A stretch of 64,000 nt of DNA from NCBI RefSeq assembly GCF_963082655.1, contig NC_081555.1, positions 92,829,819 through 92,893,818 on the forward strand. The letters are read 5' to 3'. The translations under genes and the position numbers were made by a program. Under the pieces are notes generated by a model that saw only the letters and a list, made by a program, of their open reading frames with translations, had not been told where the DNA came from and did no database searches. This stretch comes from Stomoxys calcitrans (taxonomy: Eukaryota; Arthropoda; Insecta; Diptera; Muscidae). The stretch's first letter is position 1; every line of letters starts with the position of its first letter. Positions 54,156 through 64,000 of this stretch are shown here, piece by piece.

Positions 54156-56488
54156 ATAAAAATCAATTCGTGTTTGTTTGTTTGTCTGTTCCGTATATAC
54201 TCAAAAACGGCTGAACCGATTTTCTTGAAATTTTTACAGATGATGCATAATGAACCCGTGGTGAAAATAGGGTACTTCATTTCTTGGTACCTGAAGGGGC
54301 CCGGACCTTCCCCCAGAAACGTTAGATCTCTAAGATGGATGGCGCGATTTAAGTGAAGTTTTGTGTGATCTCTTAAAGTAACCTAAAAACCAAAAATTTG
54401 GTATCCAAATTTTGGATGGGGTGCCTTGGGGGGCCGCCCCATCCCCAAAACCGACCAAATATATATATGGACCAAACACGATAATATGGGACTCAAATGA
54501 AAGGTATTTAAAAGTAGAAAACAAACCAAACAAAACATTCAATTGCCGGGCTAAGTGTTTAGGGGACCACCCAACTACCAAAACACCCCTAAATCTGGCT
54601 TAAACCGACCATTGCAATATGCGACTCAAATGAAAGGTACTTGCATGTAGAATGCGAATTTAATATCCCAGGATCCACCCCTACCCCAAATATTCCCCAA
54701 ACCGTACTTATTTACTGACCATGGCAATATGGGGCTCACATAAAAGGTATTTATGTGTAGAATACGAATCTGATATTCAAATATGGGACCAAGTATTTGA
54801 GGGGCCGCCCCTCCCCAAAAAACACCCCCCAAGGAGGACAAATTTAAGATCAAAGCAATATGGGGCTCAAATGAAAAGTCTTTGGGAGCGAAGCACGAAT
54901 CTGATAGCAATATTCGTGTCTATGAGGCCACCCCACACACATAAAACCACCCATATAGGAAGTATGTGCAATATGGGCTCAATTACCAGGTATTTTAGAA
55001 TAGAACACGAAGCTGAGTCACTGAGTAGCCACCCCATCCCCAAACTGGTCATGTCTGCCGACTATGGAAATATGGGGCTCAAATGAAAGGAATTTGGGAG
55101 TAGACCACATATCTGATACCAACGTTCTTGACCAACTGTTTAGGGGACGTCCCACCACCATAACAACACCCAAGTAGGGAGGGACCCATGACAATTCGGG
55201 TCTTCAAGACAGTGGAGATCGATATTGATAGTCTATTGGGCCCATACCCTAAACTGAAAATATTTGCGAACTTTTGCAATAAGGGGTTTAAATGAAAGGC
55301 ATTTGAGATTAGAAAACGAATTTGATACCCAATTTAGAAGCCAATGGGAATATAGGGTTCAAATAAACCATATATAGATATATTGAAATACAGCACAATG
55401 CTGCTTTATTTTCAGGGCTAAGTGATTGGAGCACTACCCCACTCCCCAAAACACCCCACTCCCCACCACTCCCCAAAACACCCATAAATAGGTCAAATGA
55501 AAAGTAGAGCATGAAATTGATACTCACTTTCGAGACCAATTTTCTGGGGGTCTATTCCTTTCCAAAAATATTCCACGAATAGCAATTTTTTACTGACCAT
55601 CGCAATATGGGGCTCAAATAAAGATATTTGGTAGTAGAATACGAATCTGATATCCAAATGTAGGATTATGTATTTGGGGTACCGCCACGTCACCAAAACA
55701 CACTCCAAAGGGTAAACATTTTTCGACCATGTCAATATGTGGCTCAAATGAAAGGTATTTGAGATTAGAAAACGAATTTGATAACCAATTTTCTGAGTTT
55801 CTGAGGGTAAGTTTCTAAGGGTCCACCCCTACCCCAAACATTCCCCAAACAGTACTTATTTACTGACCATGGCAATATGGGGCTTTAATAAAAGGTTTTT
55901 GGTTGCAGAATACGAATCTGATATCCAAATGTGGGATCATGTATTTGGGGCACCGCTTCTTCCCTAACTCGGACAAATTTACTGACCTGACAATATGTGG
56001 CTCAAATGAAAGGTATTTGAAATTATAAAACGTATTTGATGACCAATTTTGGGGTTAAGTGTTTGGGGAACGCTTAATCCCATAAACTCCCCTTAAACTA
56101 AAGGCAATATGGGATTTGAATACATGGTATTTGAGAGAAGAGCACGATGCTGATATTTTTTTAGTGCCAAGTTCTGACGGACCACTTTACCCCCGAAAAC
56201 ACCATTAAATCGGACATACATATTTACCAATCCTGGCAATATGGGGTTCAAATGAAAGGTTTTTGGGAGTAGATCACGAAATTCATACCCACTTTCGAGA
56301 TCAAGTTTCTGGGGGCCCACACCACCATCCTGGGGTTCTTCCTACTACCGAAATCCTTAAGAGAAGATTGGGCTCAAATAAAATCTTTTAAGAATCTGGT
56401 ACATCTAACATCAAAACATACATGACCCTAAATCCTATCGAGCGAAGTAGAACAATAAAGATCATATGGGATTCAGATAAAGACAATT
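54156..56488 (+). mobile_element. Family B repeat array, copy 3
   Basis: It begins ATCAATTCGTGTTTGTTTG, then CAAAAACGGCTGAACCGATT, then a head with AGAAACGTTAGATCTCTAAG and units with AATATGGGGCTCAAATGAAA. It is interrupted only by small indels and ends at a MITE. Confidence 0.82.
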
Positions 56489-56725
56489 ATGGGTTGCCCA
56501 AAAAGTAATTGCGGATTTTTCATATAGTCGGCGTTGACAAATTTTTTCACAGCTTGTGACTCTGTAATTGCATTCTTTCTTCTGTCAGTTATCACCTGTT
56601 ACTTTTAGCTTGCTTTAGAAAAAAAGTGTAAAAAAAGTATATTTGATTAAAGTTCATTCTAAGTTCTATTAAAAATGCATTTACTATCTTTTAAAAAATC
56701 CGCAATTACTTTTTGGGCAACCCAA
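56489..56725 (+). mobile_element. Mariner-type MITE, copy 5
   Basis: Left TIR ATGGGTTGCCCAAAAAGTAA (first T mutated), right TIR TTACTTTTTGGGCAACCCAA. TA-rich flanks (TATATTG on the right). Orientation as in copies 1 and 4. Confidence 0.93.
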
Positions 56726-57333
56726 TATATTGTTATACTGTTAGTCAAGCGCTACACCTATACTATTTTCGTTGCATGGCTATTCACTAAAATCTTTTAA
56801 ATTGCCGAAAATTAATATTCCATATAAAGTTAAAAAAGGCACAGCGGATTAAATTTTTATTATTAAATTTTTTTTTATTAAATTTTTACTCAACACCAAT
56901 TTTTCACTGAATCAATTTTTTCTTGAATGGTTTCTCCAAATGGTATTCTCTTATGTCATGATTTCAATAAAATGTACTTCCCCTACCAAAAATAGTTTAA
57001 AGAAGTCAAAAGACTTAATAAGAAGCAAAAAAGTCCAAACGACCAATTTCAAGGTACTACTTACAACAGTTCTTCATCATTTATAGAAAGAAATGAAAAG
57101 AAAAAAAAATTATTTAGTATTTATAGGTATTATTAAGATATGTGGAACAAAATTCAACTTTTTCGAAACTAACAGGAGAAACTGCACAGATTATGAAAGC
57201 AGAGGCAAAAAGTGAAAACATGTGTATCGGCGTTTTGAAAGTTTACATCGAAAAGTAACCAAACAAGAGGGGGGGATTTCCCCTTCAGAACATTTGCCCA
57301 AATATTCTGCTTACAATAACTTATAGTGTATTC
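56726..57333. other. Unassigned AT-rich sequence
   Basis: Poly(A/T)-rich; no family and no coding signal. Confidence 0.45.
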
Positions 57334-57344
57334 TGCAATATTAC

Positions 57345-57641
57345 AGGAGCCCACCGTAGCGCAGAGGTTAGCATGTCCGCCTATGACGCTGAAGCCCAGG
57401 GTTCGAATCCTGGCGAGACCATCAGAAAACATTTTCAGCGGTGGCTTTCCCCTCCTAATGTTGGCAGCATTTGTAAGGTAATATTCCATGTAAAACTTCT
57501 CTACGACGAGGTGTCGCACAGCGGCACTCCGTTCGGACTCGGCTATAAGAAGGAGGCCCCTTGAATCGGACTGCACTCATTGATAGGTGAGAAGTTTGCC
57601 CCAGTTCCTTAGTGGAATATTCATGGGCAAAATTTGCTATT
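57345..57641 (+). mobile_element. SINE family S1, complete (297 bp)
   Basis: An 11-bp target-site duplication TGCAATATTAC lies at 57334-57344 and 57642-57652. A box TAGCGCAGAGG at 57357-57367; perfect B box GGTTCGAATCC at 57400-57410. Compared with 31638 it lacks about 20 bp after GAGGCCCC. Confidence 0.95.
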
Positions 57642-57652
57642 TGCAATATTAC

Positions 57653-57990
57653 TGACAAGACTGCGAGCAATATTATTGTAGAATATTTTAACCTTCAACC
57701 TGCTCAGTAAAGATGGTCTTTTTGGTACCTTTTTTAGAAAAGCTTCAAAAACACATTTAATAAGAATTTGTGGCTGATCAAAATATTCTACAAAAATGTT
57801 CGCTACAAAATTCTAGTAGAGGTCTCTGAGTTCATCAAAACCCAACAATTTACTTAAAAGCCAGAAATCAACAAAAATCAAGTTTAAGTGAATTTCTGAT
57901 GCTCTTTTTTCGGGTTGAATGTAATATGAAACTTCATTTTAGACATATGATCTCAAAAGAAGAAGTATTCAACATCAAATGTTACAAGTA
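57653..57990. other. Unassigned sequence
   Basis: AT-rich, with no recognisable feature, between a SINE and a family B array. Confidence 0.4.
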
Positions 57991-60535
57991 GTTTCGGGGA
58001 GCAGACCCTCCCACTTACCCTAATTTTCAGAAACGCCAGATCTCGGCAGATAGGTGGTGCGATTTAAGCGAAATTTTTTGTGCTCTCTATAGTAATCTAC
58101 AAACACAAATTTGGGAACCAAATTTCGGATAGGGTACCTAGGGGGGCTGCCCCACCCTGAAATATACCAAACATATATTTAGACCAATCACGACAATATG
58201 GGACTCAAATGAAAGGTATTTAGAATAAAAAAAACCTATCTGATATCCAATTGTCGGACCAAGTGCTAGGGGGGCCACCCAAGCCCCAAAACACCCAAAA
58301 AGTGGACCCTCCTCCTTACCCTAATTTTCAGAAACGCCAGATCTCGGCAGATAGGTGGTGCGATTTAAGCGAAATTTTATGTGCTCTCTTATAGTAACCT
58401 ATAAACAAAAATTTGGTATCCCAATTTCGGATAGGGTACCTAGTGGGGGCGCCCCACCCCAAAATCTACTAAATAAATATATACACCAATCACGACAATA
58501 TGGGACTCAAATGAAAGGTATTTAAGATTAGAAAACGTATCTAATATCCAATTGTCGGACCAAGTGCTAGGGACCACGCAACTCCCAAAACACCCCTAAA
58601 TCGGACATATTTACCGACCATGGCAATATGGGACTTAAATGAAAGGTATTTGCGAGTAAAATACGAATCTGATATCCAAATTTGGGACAATGTTTCTGAG
58701 GGTCCACCCCTTCCCCAAAACAACCCCCAAACAGGACCTATTTACTGACCATGGCTATATGGGGCTTAAATGAACGGTATTTGAATACGAATCTGATATC
58801 CAGAAGTGGGAGCAAGTGTTTGAGGGGCCGCCCATCGCCGAGAACATCCCCTAAAGAAGACAAATTTACGACCATAGCAATATGGGGCTCAAATGAAAGG
58901 TCTTTGGAAGTAAAGCACGAATCTGATATCCAAATTTGGGACCATGTTTCTGAGGGTCCACCCCTTCCCCAAAACACCCCCCAAACAGGACTTATTTACT
59001 GACCATGGCAATATGGGGCTTATATAAAAGGTATTTGAGTGTAGAATACGAATCCGATATCCAGATGTGGGACCAAAACATCACTCCAAGGGGACAAATT
59101 TACGACCATAGCAATATGGGGTTGAAATGAAAGGTCTTTGGGAGTAAAGCACGAATCTGATATGAATATTCGAGAAAAGTGTCTATGGGGCCACCCTACA
59201 ACACCACCCCTTGAGTGGTTTGAGGGGACGCCCATCGCCGAGAACATCCCCCAAAGAAGACAAATTTACGACCATAGCAATATGGGGTTCAAATGAAAGG
59301 TCTTTGGAAATAAAGCACGAATCTGATATCAATGTTCGGGAAAAGTGTCTATGGGGCCACCCCACCCCCATAACACCACCCAAAATAGGAAGTATTTGCT
59401 GACCATGGCAATATGAGGCTCAAATAAGAGGTATTTTAGGGTAGAACACGAATCTGATAATTATTCTCAAAGCCAAGTCAGTGAGTGGCCGCCCCATTCC
59501 CCAAAACACCCCCCCTAACCAGTCATGTTGGCCGACTATGGAAAAATGGAGCTCAAATGAAGGGTATTTGGGAGTAGACCATGAATCTGACATCAACATT
59601 CGGGACCAACTGTCTAGGGGACGTCCCACGACCACACGAATCTGATATTTATTTTCAACGCCAAGTCACTGAGTGGCCGCCCCATTCCCTAAAACATCCC
59701 CCAAACCGGTCATGTTGGCCGACTATGGAAAAATGGGCTCAAATGAAGGGTATTTGGGAGTAGACCATGAATCTGACATCAACAGTCGGGACCAAATGTC
59801 TAGGGGACGTCCCACCACCATAACAACCCTCAAGTGGGACGTATTTGCTCTACAATTTGGGTCTTCAAGACAGTGGAGCTCGATATTCATAGTTTTTAGG
59901 GCCCATACTCCACCAAACCGGACATATTTCAATAAGGGGTTTAAGTGAATGGTATTTGAGATTAGAAAACGAATTTGATATCCAATTTTGAGGCCATATG
60001 GTAATATGGGGTTCAAAAATATGAGTATAGAGCACGTTGCTGATATATTTTCAGGGCTTAGTGGTAGGGGGACCACCCCACTCCCCAAAACACGCCTAAA
60101 TCGGGCATATTTACCAACCATGTCATTGTGGGGCTTATATGAAAGGAATTGGGGGGTAGAGCAAGAATCAATACCCACTTTCGGGACTAATTTTGGGACC
60201 CCTTTCCCAAAATACCCCTCAATGATCAATTTTTTTACAGGCCATCGCAATATGGGGCTCAAATAAAGGAATTTGGGAGTAGAATACAAATTTGATATCC
60301 AAATGTAGGACCATGTATTTAAGGCATCACCTCTTCCGCAAAACACCCCCAAAGGGTAAAAATTTTTCGACCATGCCAATATGTGGCTCAAATGAAAGGT
60401 ATTTGAGATTAGAAAACGAATTTGATAAACAATTTTGGGACTATGTGTTTGGGGGACGCCTCATCCTGTAAAGTGCTCTCAAAACCAATGGCAATATGGG
60501 GTTCAAATAAATGGGATTTGTCCCTAGTTCTCACC
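57991..60535 (+). mobile_element. Family B repeat array, copy 4
   Basis: Two successive heads (TAATTTTCAGAAACGCCAGA at about 58021 and 58322, 301 bp apart) are followed by many units. TATGGG landmarks are at 58499, 58627, 58758, 58881, 59012, 59115, 59281 and 59412 (steps 128, 131, 123, 131, 103, 166, 131). A 222-codon minus frame (59723-60391) runs through the array but has no known motif and shifts meaning between units. Confidence 0.82.
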
Positions 60536-61028
60536 CTATAGAAATAATAAAAAAAAATAATTCAAAATTTATTCAGTACTTAAAATATTGCTGAATTTTA
60601 AAACCTCAACTTGGGTCATTGCAAGAATTCTTGTTTTCTCATTGCACATTCTATAAAAACTTAATTAAGAAATGCATGGCCAAAAGTGCGCTCCTTTCAT
60701 AATATGGCCTTAGGAAAGAGAAAATGACAAAAGTTCTACTCTCAAAATACTTTTTAACAAAACAAAAGCTTTAAAAAATTATTCATTAGAACTAAGTATG
60801 GTCGAAGTGAATCTCTTGTCACTGCCATAGGAAACGTTTGGCCATAAAAAAACGAAATAATGTGCATTTTATGAATCAGAATAGAGTCATAATGGAATTG
60901 AAAATAAAGCTGTAGAAGAATAAAAAAAAAAAAATGAACTGGCAAAAGCATGCTACCTAAAAACCAAGGACTACGATCCACAGTCAACAAAACAGAATGG
61001 AAATATGAAAAATCCTTTGTTTAAAATT
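60536..61028. other. Unassigned AT-rich sequence
   Basis: No family or gene recognised. A poly(A) run lies near 60920. Confidence 0.4.
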
Positions 61029-63072
61029 ATTTTTTTTTATACCCTTCACCATAGGATGGGGGTATACTAATTTCGTCATTCTGTTTATAACACCACGAAA
61101 TATGCGTCTGAGACCCCATAGAGTATAAATATTCTTTGTCGTCATGCCATTTTAAGTCGATATAGCCATGTCCGTCCGTCTGTCCGTCCGTCCGTCTGTC
61201 TGTGGAAAGCAAGCTAAATATCGAAGGAGTAAAGCTAGCCGCTTGAAATTTTGCACAAATACTTCTCATCATTGTAGGTCTGTTGGTGTTTTAAATGGGT
61301 CAAAGCGGTCCATGTTTTGATATAGCTGCCATATAAACCGATCTTGGATCTTGACTTCTTGGACCACTAGAGGTCGAATTAATCATCAGATTTGGCTGAA
61401 ATTTTGCACAAAGTCTTTTCATATAATTTTCAACAACTGTATTCAGTATGGTTCAAATCGGTCCATAACCTCATATAGCTGTCATATAAAACGACTCGAT
61501 ATGGGACTCAAATGAAAGGTATTTACGAGTAAAATACAAACCTGATATCAAAATTTGCGAACGTGTTTGTGAGGGTCCACCCCTTCCCCAAAACACCCCC
61601 CAAACAGGACTTATTTACTGACCATGGCAATATGGGGCTTATATAAAAGGTATTTGAGTATAGAATACGAATCTGATATCCAGATGTGGGACCAAAACAT
61701 CACTCCAAGGGGACAAATTTTCGACCATAGCAATATGGGGCTGAAATGAAAGGTCTTTGAGAGTAAAACACGAATCTGATATGAATATTCGAGAAAAGTA
61801 TCTATGGGGCCACCCCACAACACCAGCCGTTGAGTGGTTTGAGGGGCCGCCCATCGCCGAGAACATCCCCCAAAGAGGACAAATTTCAGCCCGGCTGTCT
61901 GTCGAAAGCAAGCTAACTTTCGAAGGAGTAAAGCTCGCCGCTTGAAATTTTGCACAAATACTTCTCATCATTGTAGGTCTGTTGGTATTTTAAATGGGTC
62001 AAAGCGGTCCATGTTTTGATATAGCTGCCATATAAACCGATCTTGGATCTTGACTTCTTGGACCACTAGAGGTCGAATTTATCATCAGATTAGGCTGAAA
62101 TTTTGCACAAAGTCTTTTCATATAATTTTCAACAACTGTATTCAGTATGGTTCAAATCGGTCCATAACCTCATATAGCAGCCATATAAAACGATCTGTGA
62201 TCTTGATTTCTTGAGCCGCTAGAGGGCGCAATTCTTATCCAAATTGGCTGAACATTTTTCGTAAAGTATTTGGTTAAGACTTCCAACAACTGAGCTATGT
62301 ATGATTTAAATCGGTACATCACCTAATATAGCTGCCATATAAACCGATTTTGAATCTTGCCTTCTTGAGCCACTAGAGGGCGCAATTCTCATCCGATGTG
62401 ACTGAAGTTTCGCATGATGTGTTTTGTTATGACTTCCAACAATTATGCCGAGTATGGTTTAAATCGGTCCATAACCTAATATAGCTGCCATATAAACCAA
62501 TCTGGGATGTTGACTTCTTGAGCCGCTAGAGGGCGCAATTTTTATCCGTTTTGGCTCAAATTTTGCATGACGTGTTTCGTTATGACTTCCAAAAAACTGT
62601 GTTAATCATGTTTCAAATCGGTCTATAACCTGATATAGCTGCCATATAAATCGATCGGGGATCTTGAATTCTTGAGCCTCTAGAGGGCGCAATTATTATT
62701 CGAATTGGCACAGTTATTATCCGATTTGCCTGATATTTCGTACAACGTACAACCATAACCAACAACATACGTGGCAAATATGGTCTGAATACAGCTCCCA
62801 TATAAACCGATCTTCCTATTTTATTTCTTGAGCCCCTAAAGGGCGCAATTATTATTCGAATTGGCACAATGACTTCGACTATGGTCTCCAACATTCAATT
62901 CAATTATGGTCAGAATCGGACCGTAACTTTATGTAGCTCCAATAGCATAGGAGTTATTTTTGTTATCATTTGTGGGCCTTAAGGAGATACCAGGAAAAGA
63001 ACTCGACAAATATGATCCATGGTGGAGGGTATGCGATATTCGGCCCAGCCGAACTTAGCACGCTTTTCCTTT
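61029..63072 (+). mobile_element. Family A repeat, enlarged by a captured B block
   Basis: The 5' end TTATACCCTTCACCATAGGA and 3' end TGGTGGAGGGTATGCGATAT then CGGCCCAGCCGAACTTAGCA are both present. The segment 61196-61494 recurs at 61895-62193 as a direct repeat (offset 699), with family B sequence between. After this come ordinary units with CTTCTTGAGCC(A/G)CTAGAGGGCG. The minus frame 62613-62894 is open across the last units. Confidence 0.9.
61495..61880 (+). mobile_element. Family B block inside family A
   Basis: It is very similar to 58881-59270, including the same unusual 131 then 103 bp spacing of TATGGG (61500, 61631, 61734) and the same CGCCCATCGCCGAGAACATC segment. It lacks family B ends, so it was copied as an internal piece. 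Confidence 0.9.
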
Positions 63073-63199
63073 TTTTTTACTCCGTATGTTCCCCAGCCTC
63101 TACTGCGAATCTAATTTGAAACCATCTTTGCCCGAAAGAGGTATTTTGAGGATTTTCGTAAAAAAATCGGGCAAAAACAAACTCAACGCGCTTATTCTG

Positions 63200-63765
63200 T
63201 ATTGGCCTATTGTGTAGAATATAGAATAGTCTCCAGTGTCCTAGTTGGTGTGGTCCTCATCGCCACGCATACCTTGCACTTTTTCTCCCTCGAAGTCCAA
63301 CAAAATAAAAAAAGGTATGCGTCTTATTACAATCATGTAGAGAGTGTGGACTCTCCTTGGATTCAGACCCCATTTCGGGTCATATACATGGTACCAACAA
63401 CTGTAAGCCTTCTCGATACACTCCTGAATGTGTTATTTCTAGTTCAGTTTTCTGTTCACTCCTAAGTATATGCCCTTGCAGGATACCGAAATGTTTCCGA
63501 GTCGCAGAGAGATTCAAATCCCTCCTCAGTCAGAATCCATAATAGCCTATTTACGATGGACACTCATGGGAATAGCGACAAAATGCCCCCCTGTTACCTG
63601 CCCTGTGTCACTTTCTTTTTCCACCTTATCCATCTGTTCCTTAGCATTTGGTCGATTCCAGTTTCGAACGACACGGTCCATCTTTTAAGGGTGTAAGGAT
63701 TGGGTCAGCGTGTCGGTACTCACATTGTTAATAATATGTATTGACATCGAAGGATTCACATTTTT
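63200..63765 (-). mobile_element. LOA/I-like LINE family 1, copy 3 (fragment)
   Basis: It aligns with about 3595-4400 of copy 1 (ATAGAATAGTCTCCAGTG.CC near 63220; AAATGCCCCCCTGTTACCTG near 63580). The RT catalytic box region is deleted between about 63500 and 63515. No frame is intact. Confidence 0.83.
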
Positions 63766-63769
63766 GAAG

Positions 63770-64000
63770 CACAACTTTGACCCTCTCCCTTACACTAATT
63801 TTCAGAAACGCCGGATCTCGGAGATGGGTGGCGCGATTTAAGCTAAATTTTGTGTGCTCTCATATACTACCCTAAAAATAAAAATTTTGGTATCCAAATT
63901 TCGGTAGGAGTACCTAGGGGAGGTGCCACACCCCGAAACCTACCAAATATATATACACCACTCGCGACAATATGGGACTCAAATGAAAGGTATTTAAGAG
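63770..64000 (+). mobile_element. Family B array, start (runs off the window)
   Basis: It starts with the B head (TAATTTTCAGAAACGCCGGA, then GGTGGCGCGATTTAAGC) and the first unit's TATGGGACTCAAATGAAAGG, and continues past the window. Confidence 0.85.

Noticed and set aside
57345..57420. Functional tRNA gene
   Set aside because: The A and B boxes are good, but I could not fold a full cloverleaf with a normal anticodon loop, and the copy is a SINE head with a target-site duplication.
59723..60391. 222-codon minus-strand frame as a host gene
   Set aside because: It lies wholly within the family B array; its protein shows no domain, and equivalent frames break in neighbouring units.
57991..60535. 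CRISPR-like or satellite array
   Set aside because: Units of about 131 bp have no short conserved repeats with unique spacers, and the context is a eukaryotic mobile element.

Overview
The window looks like transposon-dense intergenic DNA from a calyptrate (muscid-type) fly. I cannot name the species from sequence alone. The reasons are the AT-rich eukaryotic composition, (GTCY)n/(GACR)n microsatellites embedded in long internally repeated elements like the dipteran mini-me/DINE type, mariner relatives, tRNA-derived SINEs and several decayed non-LTR retrotransposons. I found no host protein gene, rRNA or functional tRNA gene. Every long open frame that I recognise belongs to a mobile element, to microsatellite sequence, or to the 200-N assembly gap at 27396-27595.

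The main components are as follows. (1) Family A is made of internally tandem elements whose unit is 153 bp. They are bounded by an ACTTGTTTTT-type end and short inverted TATACCCTCCACC / GGTGGAGGGTATA motifs, and they often carry a (GTCY)n array. There are roughly twenty full or partial copies. (2) Family B is made of arrays with a modal period near 131 bp, at 25.2-26.1, 51.0-52.9, 54.2-56.5, 58.0-60.5, 61.5-61.9 and 63.8-64.0 kb. (3) Non-LTR retrotransposons include LOA/I-like family 1 (2.4-6.3, 36.4-38.4, 63.2-63.8 kb), LOA/I-like family 2 (7.5-8.3, 14.4-17.4, 24.0-25.1, 44.3-46.6, 46.6-48.5 kb), an RTE-like family (12.8-14.2, 28.7-29.7, 31.4-35.4 kb) and Jockey/CR1-like pieces (27.7-29.9, 38.5-39.3 kb). 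(4) DNA transposons are five 220-240 bp mariner-type MITEs and three mariner-like transposase relics. One of these relics is a foldback with arms of about 185 bp. (5) SINEs include a family of about 300-320 bp with pol III A and B boxes (six full or partial copies), one SINE whose tail matches the LOA-like family 2 LINE, and a 101-bp element with a (CAA)n tail.

The window works as a palaeontological record. Insertions are nested in one another, and three of them (MITE at 45.0 kb, SINEs at 31.6 and 37.3 kb) can be compared with an uninterrupted paralogue elsewhere in the same window, which proves target-site duplications directly. Non-LTR copies repeatedly contain internal tandem duplications of 113-416 bp. 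LINE copies with intact catalytic RT boxes (RTE at 31.4-35.4 kb, family 2 at 44.3-46.6 kb) are still broken by stops and frameshifts, so nothing here is clearly autonomous.

The most unusual signals are the rigid 153-bp (51-codon) period of family A kept across diverged subfamilies, the repeated A-B junction, a family B block captured inside a duplicated family A element, and SINE head rearrangements (a triplicated B box and a palindromic head). Family names above the level of LINE, SINE or mariner are assigned from motif recognition without database support.
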